Origin: HLUCCA09 sp038745585
GTDB lineage: Bacteria; Pseudomonadota; Alphaproteobacteria; Rhodobacterales; Rhodobacteraceae
Assembly: GCA_038745585.1 (NCBI GenBank)
Contig: JBCDLH010000013.1
Span: 1 to 64,000, forward strand
Reading direction: 5' to 3'
Length of the DNA: 64,000 nt
Numbering within the stretch: position 1 is the stretch's first letter; each line of letters opens with the position of its first letter. Position numbers and translations under genes: made by a program. The notes below the pieces were generated by a model. That model did no database searches. It was given only the letters and a program-made list of their open reading frames with translations, and was not told the origin of the DNA. Below, piece after piece: positions 15,629 through 24,779 of the stretch.

Positions 15629-16638
15629 GCGGCGCGCGACCCGGCAGGCGCAACCTCATCACCGATGTGGACGGTCTCCGCGTCGGCAATGCGGGCGATG
15701 CGGGGCTAAAGAGCGGGGTGACCGTGTTGACGGCCGACACCGCGTTCACCGCCGCGGTACATGTTATGGGCGGCGCGCCGGGCACCCGGGAGACGGATCT
15801 TTTGGCGCCCGACCGGCTGGTCCAACATGCCGATGCGCTTGTCCTGTCGGGCGGCTCGGGCTTTGGCCTCGATGCGGCCTCGGGGGTGGTGGACGCGTTG
15901 CGCGAAGCGGGGCGCGGCTATCCGACGAGCGGGACGCGGGTGCCGATCGTCCCCGCTGCGATCCTGATGGATCTCGCCAATGGCGGCGATAAGGGGTGGG
16001 CCGAAAGCCCGTATCCTGCGCTGGGCCGCAAGGCCTATGCCGGGGCCGCGCCAGCGTTTGCGCTGGGCACGCACGGGGCGGGCATGGGCGCGACCTGCGC
16101 GGATGTCAAAGGCGGGCTCGGCTCTGCTTCCGTTGCACTAACGGAAGGCTATACCATCGGCGCTTTGGCCGCCGTCAACGCAGTGGGCTCGCCCCTCATC
16201 CCCGGGGGCGCGCAATTCTGGGCGGCGCCTTTCGAGATGTCGGGCGAGTTCGGTGGCCTCGGGGTCGGATCGCCGGTCTCGGCACAAGCGGCCCCTCCGC
16301 TCAAGACGACCGCCGGGCCCGGCGAGGCCACGACCATCGCCATCGTCGCGACCGATGCGGCTCTGACCAAGGGCCAGGCGCAGCGCATGGCCGTTGCCGC
16401 CCATGGCGGGATCGCGCGCGCTCTCGTGCCGTCGCACACGCTGATCGACGGAGATCTCGTCTTTGCTGTGTCAACCGGCCGGTTGCCGTTGCGTGCTGCG
16501 GTCCCCGATGCCATCGCGCTGGGGCATTGGGCGTCGGTGTGTCTTGCGCGGGCCATCGCGCGTGCGGTCTATCTCGCAGAGGCCGCGCCAGGGGACACCA
16601 AGCCGGCTTGGCAGGCGCTCCACGGGCGCCGGGCCTAG
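15625..16638 (+). CDS. P1-family (DmpA/BapA-type) aminopeptidase
   Basis: This 337-aa protein belongs to the P1 family (S58) of self-processing N-terminal-nucleophile hydrolases, which include D-aminopeptidase DmpA and beta-peptidyl aminopeptidases. The family entry string ITDVDGLRVGNA, LVLSGGSGFGLDAASGV and the putative autocleavage site GGLGSASV (cleavage before the Ser) are present. It would act on short peptides or amides; the exact substrate is unknown. It starts at a GTG overlapping the stop of the unknown 104-aa gene and ends in a CTAG shared with the convergent alpha/beta hydrolase gene. Confidence 0.88.
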   Translation: MSGARPGRRNLITDVDGLRVGNAGDAGLKSGVTVLTADTAFTAAVHVMGGAPGTRETDLLAPDRLVQHADALVLSGGSGFGLDAASGVVDALREAGRGYPTSGTRVPIVPAAILMDLANGGDKGWAESPYPALGRKAYAGAAPAFALGTHGAGMGATCADVKGGLGSASVALTEGYTIGALAAVNAVGSPLIPGGAQFWAAPFEMSGEFGGLGVGSPVSAQAAPPLKTTAGPGEATTIAIVATDAALTKGQAQRMAVAAHGGIARALVPSHTLIDGDLVFAVSTGRLPLRAAVPDAIALGHWASVCLARAIARAVYLAEAAPGDTKPAWQALHGRRA

Positions 16639-17432
16639 ACGAGCGGTGCGAGGAGCGGGTCCTGGGGATCCTGCAGGCCCTCGATCACGTTGAAATGGTG
16701 CTTGCCGGCCAGCACGGAGAGTTGCGCTTTGGGCCAGGCATCGACCATCCAGAGTGCCTGATCGAGGAAGGCCGGACGTTCATCGGCGCCGACAACGACT
16801 GAGACGGAAATGCTCGGTGCGGTGTGGTGCACCGGGCTTTCAGCGGCGGCTTCGGCGGCGTCGATCCGCAGATCGCTGTTCATCGGCATGTCGATCAACG
16901 GGGCAAGGTCCGCCAACGGCGAGATCGCGCAGATGCGGTCGATCCGCGCCCGCACATCGGGTGGCAGGCGTGCGTCGGCACAGGCAACGCGCAGCACGAG
17001 ATGTCCGCCTGCCGAATGCCCCACGAGGCGGATTGGCCCGGCCACTTGGTCCGCCATATTCGGGAGCGCTCGCGCCACGGCCTGCGTGATATGAGCGATG
17101 CGGACCTCAGGACAAAGCGGGTAAGACGGGATCGCCACGGCAAAGCCCGCCGCCAGCGCCCCAGTGCTAAGGTGAGACCAAAGCTCGCGTCCGCCCATGC
17201 GCCAAAACCCGCCATGCACAAAGACGAAAAGCCCGCGCGGCGCGCAGACCGGCATGAAGAGGTCATAGGCCTCGCGTGGATGCGCGCCGTAGGAGCGCCC
17301 AAGCGCGGCGCTGTCGTGGCGTGCGCGAAATGCGGCGGCCGCGGCCTCCCACCGCGCCCAATAGGCCTGCCCGTTGGGGATGAACGGGGCGTTGTCGTAG
17401 GCAGTCCGATCGATCTCTGGCAGCCGTTCCAT
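16635..17432 (-). CDS. Alpha/beta hydrolase, kynurenine-formamidase-like
   Basis: This 265-aa enzyme has HGGFW (oxyanion motif), the nucleophile elbow GHSAGGHL and a C-terminal histidine in GKHHFNV, a layout seen in arylformamidase/esterase proteins of the HSL-like group. No tryptophan-pathway genes lie nearby, so the substrate is open. The ATG at 17432 is preceded by AAGGGGGGCG; an upstream in-frame start at 17456 is less likely. It overlaps the convergent peptidase stop by 4 nt. Confidence 0.8.
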   Translation of the reverse strand: MERLPEIDRTAYDNAPFIPNGQAYWARWEAAAAAFRARHDSAALGRSYGAHPREAYDLFMPVCAPRGLFVFVHGGFWRMGGRELWSHLSTGALAAGFAVAIPSYPLCPEVRIAHITQAVARALPNMADQVAGPIRLVGHSAGGHLVLRVACADARLPPDVRARIDRICAISPLADLAPLIDMPMNSDLRIDAAEAAAESPVHHTAPSISVSVVVGADERPAFLDQALWMVDAWPKAQLSVLAGKHHFNVIEGLQDPQDPLLAPLV

Positions 17433-17541
17433 GGCTTCGCCCCCCTTGCGCTCCATATGGGCCTCACAGTACCGGCGTCAGAGAGGGTATGGCCAGCAAG
17501 GGCCGCCCCGCGCCCTAGGACCCATCGCCGAGGAGACCCCG

Positions 17542-19026
17542 ATGCTCGATACCCCCGACAGCCTAAAGGCTCGCCTCAGCGACCCCGCCCTCCTCGCCAC
17601 GCGCGCCTTTCTCAGCGGAAGCTGGGACGCCGCGAGCGATGGCGCGACGTTTCCTGTCACCAACCCGGCGAATGGCGCGGTGATCGCCGAAGTCGCGCAT
17701 CTGAGCCGTGCCGATGCCGCGCGCGCCATAGCGGCGGCCAAAGCGGCGCAGCCTGCTTGGGCGGCGCGAACGGCCAAGGACCGCAGCCAGGTCCTGCGCA
17801 AGTGGTTCGACCTGATCGTCGCGGCGTCCGACGATCTCGCGCTGATCCTTACCGCAGAGCAGGGCAAGCCGCTCGCCGAGGCAAAGGGCGAGGTGCTCTA
17901 TGGTGCGTCCTTTGTTGAGTGGTTTGCCGAGGAGGCGAAGCGCATTTATGGCGAGACGATCCCGGGCCATGCGCCCGACAAGCGGATCCAGGTCATAAAG
18001 CAGCCCGTTGGCGTTGCCGCCGCGATCACGCCTTGGAACTTTCCTAACGCAATGATCACGCGCAAAGCCGCACCCGCCCTTGCGGCGGGCTGTGCGATGG
18101 TGGTGCGACCCGCCGAGCAGACGCCGCTCTCGGCTCTGGCTCTTGCGGTGCTGGCCGAGCGGGCAGGCATTCCGGCCGGCGTGCTTTCGATCTTGCCGTC
18201 GGACTACGCCAACGCGCCGGAGATCGGCCTTGAGTTTTGTGAAAGCCCGGATGTCGCCAAGATTACGTTTACCGGCTCAACCGAGGTAGGCCGCATCCTG
18301 CTGCGCCAATCCGCCGAAACGGTCAAGAAGGCGACGATGGAGCTTGGTGGAAACGCGCCCTTCATCGTCTTTGACGATGCCGATCTCGATGCTGCGGTAG
18401 AGGGCGCAATCCTTTGCAAGCTCCGCAATGCCGGGCAAACCTGTGTCTGTGCCAACCGGATATACGTTCAGGCGGGCGTCTATGATGCGTTTGCCGCGCG
18501 CTTTGCTGAGCGTGTCTCACAGATGACGGTCGGCGACGGGATGGACGACGGAACGCTCATCGGCCCGCTGATCGACGACGCCGCGATGGTGAAGGTCGAA
18601 CGCCATTTGGCGGATGCCAAGGCCAAGGGCGCGGAGGTGCTCACGGGCGGTGCGCGTCATGGCGCGTCGGGGAACTTCTTTGCGCCTACGGTCGTGACTG
18701 GCGCGACCCGCGATATGGCCTTTGCTTACGAGGAGACGTTTGGCCCGCTTGCGCCGCTCTTCCGGTTCGAGACGGAGGAGGCAGCCATCGAAATGGCCAA
18801 CGACACGATCTTCGGTCTCGCTGCCTATTTCTATGCGCGCGATCTCTCACGCGTAACGCGGGTGTCCGAAGCGCTCGAATATGGGATTGTTGGCGTTAAC
18901 ACCGGCATCATTTCGAGCGAGGTCGCCCCATTCGGCGGGGTCAAGCAATCCGGCCTCGGGCGCGAAGGCTCCCGCCACGGGATCGAGGAATATGTCGAGA
19001 TGAAGTATATCTGCGTGTCTGTGTGA
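17542..19026 (+). CDS. gabD: NAD(P)-dependent succinate-semialdehyde dehydrogenase
   Basis: This 494-aa aldehyde dehydrogenase has the nucleophile Cys in NAGQTCVCAN, the general-base Glu in MELGGNAPF, and the NAD site ITPWNFPNAM with GSTEVGR. The overall pattern (VGVAAAITPWNFP; C-terminal EYVEMKYICV) is that of GabD, which oxidises succinate semialdehyde to succinate. GAGGAG precedes the ATG at 17542 by 7 nt. Related semialdehydes such as glutarate semialdehyde cannot be excluded as substrates. Confidence 0.88.
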   Translation: MLDTPDSLKARLSDPALLATRAFLSGSWDAASDGATFPVTNPANGAVIAEVAHLSRADAARAIAAAKAAQPAWAARTAKDRSQVLRKWFDLIVAASDDLALILTAEQGKPLAEAKGEVLYGASFVEWFAEEAKRIYGETIPGHAPDKRIQVIKQPVGVAAAITPWNFPNAMITRKAAPALAAGCAMVVRPAEQTPLSALALAVLAERAGIPAGVLSILPSDYANAPEIGLEFCESPDVAKITFTGSTEVGRILLRQSAETVKKATMELGGNAPFIVFDDADLDAAVEGAILCKLRNAGQTCVCANRIYVQAGVYDAFAARFAERVSQMTVGDGMDDGTLIGPLIDDAAMVKVERHLADAKAKGAEVLTGGARHGASGNFFAPTVVTGATRDMAFAYEETFGPLAPLFRFETEEAAIEMANDTIFGLAAYFYARDLSRVTRVSEALEYGIVGVNTGIISSEVAPFGGVKQSGLGREGSRHGIEEYVEMKYICVSV

Positions 19027-19221
19027 CGCGAGCTCGGTGGGTCGACGACGCGTCGCGCCGTTCAAAGAAGTGAAACGGCCGCCATCGATGCAATGATTTG
19101 ACTGAGGACAGAGCGTCGGGGCCCCGCTTGGGGTGAAAAGGTCCTTGTAAACCTTGCACGGCCATGCATTCGGCGCCGCCGCTCGCCGGTCTGGCAGGCG
19201 GCGGCGCTGGAATGTGTTTCC

Positions 19222-20202
19222 CTACTGGTTGAGCTGCAGGTCCGCGAGGTAGGCCAGCAGATTGACCCGGTCCTCCTCGTCACGCAGGCCGCGAAAGCTC
19301 ATGCGGTTGCCAGGCGCATAATCGGCCGGATTTTCAATGTAGGCGCTCAGCGTCTCTGGCGTCCACGCGCCTGACATGCCGCTCAGAGCGTCGGAGTAGT
19401 TGAAACTGTCGATACTCGCTTTGTCACGACCGAGCACGTCTACGAGGTGGGGACCGACGCGGTTTTGCTCGTTGTCGGCGACGTGACAGGCGGAGCATTG
19501 CCGCCAAACGCGCCCGCCGGAGCTCAGGTCACCCGCGGCGGCAACGGCCGCCAGGTCGACCATACCCCCGGCAGTCGCGCCGTCATGGGCCTCGGTCTCG
19601 GCGGCTGCGGCAACCTCGACGACCGTGTCATCGGAGGCCGCCTTGGCGACCTCTTCGGTTGCCTCCTCAACGGCCTCCGCTTCCGCAACTTCCTCGGTTG
19701 CCTCCTCAAGGGCCTCCGCTTCCGCAACTTCCTCGGTTGCCTCCTCAAGGGCCTCCGCTTCCGCAACTTCCTCGGCCGCCTCCTCAACGGCCGCCGATCC
19801 CGCAACTTCTTCAGTAGCCTCTTCGACCGGTGCCGCCTCGGCGATCTCTCGCGTTGTCTCTTCTTCGGGTGCGACTTCGGCCACCTCCTCGACCGCCGCT
19901 CCGGACTCTGCCGCCTCTGCTTCGGCGACCTCCTCGGTCACGGTGTCCTCCGCAGATGTATCCGCGTCGGCAACCTCCGTGGACTCGTCCTCCGCAACGG
20001 CGACCTCAGTCGGGGCCTCGTCCACAATCTCGTCTTCGACCGGAGCTTCGACGACGTCGGGCTCCTCGTCCTCGATCGTTGGCGGCGGCGGTGTCACCGG
20101 GATCGACGTCGTATCGTAAAGGCTGCTGCTCGCCGCCAAGATCACAACGAAAAACAGTGTCGGTCCGCCAACCCCCAGGATACCTGCCGTTACCTTATCC
20201 AC
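19222..20202 (-). CDS. Membrane-anchored c-type cytochrome (c_y-like) with repeat linker
   Basis: This 326-aa protein has an N-terminal uncleaved helix (residues about 5-28), a very acidic Ala/Glu-rich linker of about 180 residues, and a C-terminal class I cytochrome c domain with CSACH (C236, C239, H240) and a probable axial Met in PGNRMSFRG. The layout matches cytochrome c_y/c552, which carries electrons from bc1 to terminal oxidases while tethered to the membrane. The linker contains five 13-residue repeats of the type VAEAEALEEATEE. I take the GTG at 20202 because GGAGGT precedes it; a TTG at 20214 is the alternative. Confidence 0.88.
   Translation of the reverse strand: MDKVTAGILGVGGPTLFFVVILAASSSLYDTTSIPVTPPPPTIEDEEPDVVEAPVEDEIVDEAPTEVAVAEDESTEVADADTSAEDTVTEEVAEAEAAESGAAVEEVAEVAPEEETTREIAEAAPVEEATEEVAGSAAVEEAAEEVAEAEALEEATEEVAEAEALEEATEEVAEAEAVEEATEEVAKAASDDTVVEVAAAAETEAHDGATAGGMVDLAAVAAAGDLSSGGRVWRQCSACHVADNEQNRVGPHLVDVLGRDKASIDSFNYSDALSGMSGAWTPETLSAYIENPADYAPGNRMSFRGLRDEEDRVNLLAYLADLQLNQ
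19651..19845 (-). repeat. 39-bp tandem repeat in the cytochrome linker
   Basis: Five consecutive 39-bp units start at 19651, 19690, 19729, 19768 and 19807. Units two and three are identical over all 39 bases, unit one differs at a few positions and units four and five are degenerate. Each unit encodes 13 residues, so gain or loss of units keeps the frame and only changes the tether length between the membrane and the haem domain. Confidence 0.9.
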
Positions 20203-20526
20203 GTCTACCTCCAATGGGGCATCGCCCCCGTGAACCTTTTGGTGCCGGGTCCGATCGCTGCAATGGGCCCGGTGCCTGTCGTCAATTCTCCGCGTGAGCG
20301 ACCCAGCTTCCTAGTTGAGAGCTGCAGTCGCGTTGCGCGTCGTGTCTCCCAAGATTGGTCGTACGCGGCGTTTGTCCATGACAGATTGCCGCAGGGTTTG
20401 TGCCGCGCTTGCCGTTGAAAGGCAAGGCGATCTTGTTGAGCTTTCTAGGCTTCTGCGGGCGGAACACGGACAACTGGCCCGATAGTGTTCGTGCCGCACG
20501 CCCACTACTGGACATGGAAGGGGTGT
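20203..20526 (-). other. 324-bp gene-free stretch between the cytochrome gene and hemN
   Basis: No supported coding region. A small hairpin CTTGCC-GTTGAAA-GGCAAG lies at 20408-20426. The stretch should contain the promoter of the cytochrome gene and the 3' end of the hemN transcript. I see no FNR box in it. Confidence 0.5.
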
Positions 20527-21882
20527 TCAGACGGCGGAGGAGTGTCCGGCCGTGTCCATCGCGTACGCGTCGAAGCTGCGCGCGATCATGCGTGTGAGCG
20601 GACGGCCCTCGGACAGGATCTCTATGCCGCCAGCCACCGGCCGGACCACACCGGAATAACTGAGAACGGCCGTTTCGAACCACCGGTCCAGCGCGCGCGG
20701 ATCCGCACCCAGTGTCTTTTCAAGCTCCGCACGATCTGTCCGAAAACGGCACATAAGCTGCTCGATGAGCCGTCCGCGGATGCGGTCTTCCTGCGTGAAG
20801 GCGTGGCCGCGCTTGGTCCCAAAGAGCCCGGCGCGAATGGCTTTGACATAATCGCCGGTACCGGCCCGGTTCTGTGCGTAGCCCTGCGGGAAGCGCGAAA
20901 TCGCCGACGCGCCCAGTCCGATCAGGGCCGCGCCGGTGTCGACCGTGTAGCCCTGAAAATTGCGCCGCAATGTGCCGTCTTGGGCAGCCTTCGACATCGC
21001 ATCGGCCGTGCGTGCGAAATGGTCGATCCCGACCTCGTCGTAATCGTCCCAAATAAAGAGGCGCCGCGCTGTATCGAAGAGGCGCAGGCGCTCTTCGGGC
21101 GTCGGAAGCGCGTCGGACGGGATCAGCGTTTGCCGCCGCGCCATCCAGGGCACGTGCGCATAGCCATAGAGCGCGACGCGATCCGGGTTGAGCGAAAGGA
21201 GCTTCTGCACGCTTTCGGTGATCTTTGCCGGGCTCTGATGCGGCAGGCCGTAGAGAATATCGGTGTTCAGGCTCTGTACCCCGCGCGCCCGGACGCCGTT
21301 GGCCGCCGCTTCAGTGATCTCAAAGCTTTGTTCGCGCCCGATTACCTTTTGAATCTCAGGGTCAAAATCCTGCACACCGATGGAGGCGCGGCTCATCCCG
21401 GCGCGGGCCAGCGCATCGAGCCGCGCGTCGTCGACTTCGCTTGGGTCGATCTCGACCGAGAACTCGCCATCCGGCGCCATGGGCAGCACGGCGAAGATGG
21501 CGCGAGCAAGATCCGCGATCATTTCCGGGCTCAAAAGCGTCGGTGTGCCCCCGCCCCAGTGCAGGTGCGACAACGTAACACTCGATGGAAGATGCGCGGC
21601 CAGAAGGTCGAGTTCGGCCTTCACCACATCAAGGTAGGCGGCCACCGGGGCGCCGGAAGATGTTCCCTGTGTGCGGCACGCGCAGAACCAACAAAGCCTT
21701 CTGCAGAAGGGGATATGTACATAAAGCGAGAGCGCCGCGCCATCCGGCAGGGCCGCGATCCATTGTCTGAAACGGTCCGATCCGATCATCTCGTTGAAAT
21801 GCGGTGCCGTTGGGTAAGAGGTGTAGCGGGGCACACGCGCGTCAAAGAGGCCCAGTTGGGCGAGTTGCGAGACGTTCGTCAT
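20527..21882 (-). CDS. hemN: Oxygen-independent coproporphyrinogen III oxidase
   Basis: This 451-aa radical-SAM enzyme converts coproporphyrinogen III to protoporphyrinogen IX without oxygen. The iron-sulfur motif is C60xxxC64xxC67 with C69 (FCRRLCWFCAC), preceded by VPRYTSYPTAPHF, and GGGTPTLL follows. I use the ATG at 21882; the ATG at 21888 is two codons upstream and equally possible. There is no clear Shine-Dalgarno (GTGTGTAACGGT precedes). An FNR box 36-49 nt upstream is shared with the divergent fnrL gene. It should be induced at low oxygen. Confidence 0.93.
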   Translation of the reverse strand: MTNVSQLAQLGLFDARVPRYTSYPTAPHFNEMIGSDRFRQWIAALPDGAALSLYVHIPFCRRLCWFCACRTQGTSSGAPVAAYLDVVKAELDLLAAHLPSSVTLSHLHWGGGTPTLLSPEMIADLARAIFAVLPMAPDGEFSVEIDPSEVDDARLDALARAGMSRASIGVQDFDPEIQKVIGREQSFEITEAAANGVRARGVQSLNTDILYGLPHQSPAKITESVQKLLSLNPDRVALYGYAHVPWMARRQTLIPSDALPTPEERLRLFDTARRLFIWDDYDEVGIDHFARTADAMSKAAQDGTLRRNFQGYTVDTGAALIGLGASAISRFPQGYAQNRAGTGDYVKAIRAGLFGTKRGHAFTQEDRIRGRLIEQLMCRFRTDRAELEKTLGADPRALDRWFETAVLSYSGVVRPVAGGIEILSEGRPLTRMIARSFDAYAMDTAGHSSAV

Positions 21883-21917
21883 GTGCATACCGTTACACAC
21901 ATCGATGGAAACCAGCA

Positions 21918-21931
21918 TTGACAAAGATCAA
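21918..21931. promoter_or_regulatory. FNR box between hemN and fnrL
   Basis: TTGAC-AAAG-ATCAA fits the FNR consensus closely. Its centre is 42 nt from the hemN start codon and only about 20 nt from the fnrL start codon. For hemN the spacing is that of a class II activator site if transcription starts at the ATG itself, with a -10-like TAACGG on the minus strand at 21895-21890. For fnrL the box would overlap the promoter core, as in negative autoregulation. Confidence 0.8.
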
Positions 21932-21943
21932 GAAAGAGAGCCG

Positions 21944-22690
21944 ATGCCCGCGTTGCAACTCGACACCTTTCAGATGGAGTGTTCGCAGTGCCCGATCCGC
22001 CACCGTGCCGTTTGCGCCCGGTGCGAAAGTGATGAGTTGGACCGTTTGGAAGAGATGAAGTTTTACCGTTCGTTCGAGGCCGGCCAGACCATCGCCTGGA
22101 CCGGCGACCGGATGGACTTTGTGGCCTCCGTCGTCACCGGCATCGCAACGTTGAGCCAAACGCTGGAGGATGGGCGAACACAGATGGTGGGGCTCCTGCT
22201 GCCCTCCGATTTCATGGGCCGCCCCGGGCGCGAGACAGCCGCCTATGACGTGACTGCAACGACCGATGTCGTCATGTGCTGTTTCCGCCGGAAACCCTTT
22301 GAGCACATGATGTTCAAGACCCCGCATATCGCGCAGCGGCTCCTGGAGATGACGCTCGATGAGCTCGACGCCGCGCGCGAATGGATGCTGCTTTTGGGGC
22401 GGAAGACGGCGCGAGAGAAGATCGCCTCGCTCCTGACGATCCTGGCCCGGCGCGATGCCTCTCTCAACATGGTCGAGATCGGCGGCGAGCTTGAGTTTAA
22501 CCTGCCGCTCACGCGCGAAGCGATGGCCGACTACCTCGGGCTGACCCTCGAAACCGTTAGCAGGCAGATGTCGGCCCTGAAGCGCGATGGTGTGATCGCG
22601 CTCCCCTCTAAGCGCCATATTGCCGTACCCAGCTTTGAGCGCTTGGTGGAGGAGACGGGCGACGACACCGATGGGGGCATGCTGTTCTAG
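21944..22690 (+). CDS. fnrL: Oxygen-sensing Crp/Fnr regulator FnrL
   Basis: This 248-aa regulator has the FNR cysteine cluster C13, C16, C24, C27 in its N-terminus plus cysteines near residue 115, a cyclic-nucleotide-binding-type barrel, a long dimer helix, and a helix-turn-helix TREAMADYLGLTLETVSRQM whose E-x-x-S-R contacts TTGAT half-sites. It should hold a [4Fe-4S] cluster destroyed by oxygen. The ATG at 21944 follows AAAGAGAG. Likely targets visible in this window are ccoGHIS, hemN and itself. Confidence 0.93.
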   Translation: MPALQLDTFQMECSQCPIRHRAVCARCESDELDRLEEMKFYRSFEAGQTIAWTGDRMDFVASVVTGIATLSQTLEDGRTQMVGLLLPSDFMGRPGRETAAYDVTATTDVVMCCFRRKPFEHMMFKTPHIAQRLLEMTLDELDAAREWMLLLGRKTAREKIASLLTILARRDASLNMVEIGGELEFNLPLTREAMADYLGLTLETVSRQMSALKRDGVIALPSKRHIAVPSFERLVEETGDDTDGGMLF

Positions 22691-22931
22691 GCACCCTGCC
22701 CGTTTCCCAGAACGCCGCTGAGCAACCTCCCGGATGGCCAGGCAGGTGGCGCTGGCTTCTTTTCCATCCCCTCCGCCAAGCGCTGCATAGCCCGGCATAG
22801 CGCGTCTTGGAGGCGCCGGGGCCGGCAGGCGATGCCCCGGGCGTGCCGAAGACCGCCTCCGGTATCCGCTCTTTCCCCAAAGCCGCCCCTGCGCGATACT
22901 CTATCAAAAAATCTGCCAGGGAGGATGAAGA

Positions 22932-24566
22932 ATGGGCTGGCTCCCCGATGAGACGGGCCTCGGCAAGACCGAGGCCAATTACACCCCGCTCACCCCGCTG
23001 TCGCACCTCAACCGCGCGACTGAGGTGTTCCCCGAGCATGAGGCGCTGGTCTATCATGACCTGCGCCTGACCTACGCCGAATATCGCGCCCGCATCACGC
23101 GCCTTGCCGCAGCGCTTACCGGTCTTGGCATCGGCCGGGGGGACGTCGTCGCAACGCTTCTGCCAAACGTACCCGCCCATGCAGAAGCGCATTTTGCAGT
23201 TCCGGCGACAGGCGCCGTGCTCAACACAATCAACATCCGTCTCGACATAAACACCGTCGCCTACATCTTTGAGCATGGCGGGGCGAAGGTCGTCCTCTGC
23301 GACACGGGTTTTCTGCCGCTCGCCGAAGCCGCCAAGGATCAAATGGCGGGGGACGGGCCTCTGATCATCGAAGTCTCAGATCATGTTGCGGGCCTTCCGT
23401 CTTCGGGCCGCTATCCAGATTATGAAACGCTTGTCGAGCATGGGTCGCGCGAGTTCGATTGGGTCATGCCGCAAGACGAGTGGGAGAGCATCTCGCTCAA
23501 CTACACGTCGGGGACGACGGGCCGGCCTAAGGGCGTCGTCTACCACCATCGCGGCGCCTACCTGAATACGATGGGCCAAGTGATCTCCTGGCGGATGGTC
23601 TTGCACCCGCGTTACCTTACGATCGTCCCGCTCTTTCATTGTAATGGCTGGTGCCACACCTGGATGATGCCGCTTGTCGGAGGCACCGTCGTCTGTTGCC
23701 GGGACATCACCGCGGAGGCGATCTATAACGCTGTCGCCTATGAAGGGGTGACCCATTTCGGCGGCGCGCCCATCGTGCTCAACATGATCGTTAACGCCGA
23801 CGAGCAGATCCGCCGCCCGTTCCAGCACACGGTCGAGGTCTTTACAGCGGGCGCGCCGCCCGCCCCGGCGACCCTGGCGGCCATCGAAGAGCTCGGCTTT
23901 CACGTCCAACAGGTTTACGGCCTGACGGAGACCTATGGGCCCGCGGTCGAGAGCACATGGAAACTGGATTGGGACAGGCTCGCCCCCGCCGAAAAGACCG
24001 CCAAGAAAGCGCGGCAGGGGGTCATCATGCCCTTTATGGAGCGCCAATATGTGGCCGATCCCGAGACGCTGGCCGCCGTTGCCAAGACCGGCCAGCAGCA
24101 GGGCGAGATCATGATGCGCGGCAATGGCGTCATGAAGGGGTATTACAAGAACCCGCAGGCGACGCAGGAGGCCTTCGCCGGCGGTTACTTTCACACCGGC
24201 GATCTCGCGGTGCACCATGAGGATAGCTTCGTCCAGATCGCCGACCGCGCAAAAGACATCATCATCTCGGGCGGCGAGAATGTGAGCTCAGTCGAGGTCG
24301 AGGCCGTGCTCATGCACCATCCTGCGGTGCTCCTCTGCGCCGTGGTCGCCAAGCCCGATGAGAAGTGGGGTGAGGTGCCCTGTGCCTTCGTTGAGTTGAA
24401 AGCCGGCGCCGAGGTAACCGCGGACGAACTCATCGCCCATTGCCGGGGCCATCTGGCCGGCTTCAAGACGCCAAAGGCAGTCATTTTCGATGAGCTGCCG
24501 AAAACCTCGACCGGAAAAATCCAAAAATTCGAGTTGCGCAAACGCGTTGCCGACCCTGTCGGGTAA
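22932..24566 (+). CDS. AMP-forming acyl-CoA synthetase
   Basis: This 544-aa protein is a ligase of the ANL superfamily that activates a carboxylic acid as its CoA thioester. The P-loop is YTSGTTGRPKG, the adenine motif is VYGLTETYGP, and the hinge and C-terminal lysine regions are HTGDLAV and KTSTGKIQKF. It resembles medium/short-chain acyl-CoA synthetases of alphaproteobacteria, including enzymes used on methylmercaptopropionate, but the substrate is not decided by sequence alone. A strong GGGAGGATG precedes the ATG at 22932. It stands alone between fnrL and the cox cluster. Confidence 0.88.
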   Translation: MGWLPDETGLGKTEANYTPLTPLSHLNRATEVFPEHEALVYHDLRLTYAEYRARITRLAAALTGLGIGRGDVVATLLPNVPAHAEAHFAVPATGAVLNTINIRLDINTVAYIFEHGGAKVVLCDTGFLPLAEAAKDQMAGDGPLIIEVSDHVAGLPSSGRYPDYETLVEHGSREFDWVMPQDEWESISLNYTSGTTGRPKGVVYHHRGAYLNTMGQVISWRMVLHPRYLTIVPLFHCNGWCHTWMMPLVGGTVVCCRDITAEAIYNAVAYEGVTHFGGAPIVLNMIVNADEQIRRPFQHTVEVFTAGAPPAPATLAAIEELGFHVQQVYGLTETYGPAVESTWKLDWDRLAPAEKTAKKARQGVIMPFMERQYVADPETLAAVAKTGQQQGEIMMRGNGVMKGYYKNPQATQEAFAGGYFHTGDLAVHHEDSFVQIADRAKDIIISGGENVSSVEVEAVLMHHPAVLLCAVVAKPDEKWGEVPCAFVELKAGAEVTADELIAHCRGHLAGFKTPKAVIFDELPKTSTGKIQKFELRKRVADPVG

Positions 24567-24779
24567 GCGCCACAAAGCCGCCCGCGTTTCTTTCCAACCA
24601 TTTATTTTTGCTTAAATTATCGCTGTTGCGCCGCAGATGCGTGGCAGCGCCCCTGGGCACTTGGGGCAGCGCGCGACCAAATGCGCAGGGAGCCGGCCCT
24701 CAGAATTCTTCTGGCCGAGGGTCGACCACGGCATACGTCCTTATCAGAGCGACGAAAGATCGCACCACGGGAGGACCCT

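Noticed and set aside
19651..19845. CRISPR-like regular repeats
   Set aside because: The 39-bp units are directly adjacent with no spacers and encode a continuous 13-residue protein repeat.
20194..20202. TTATCCACG, a DnaA-box-like 9-mer
   Set aside because: Single copy inside the ribosome-binding/start region of the cytochrome gene and far from dnaA; likely chance.
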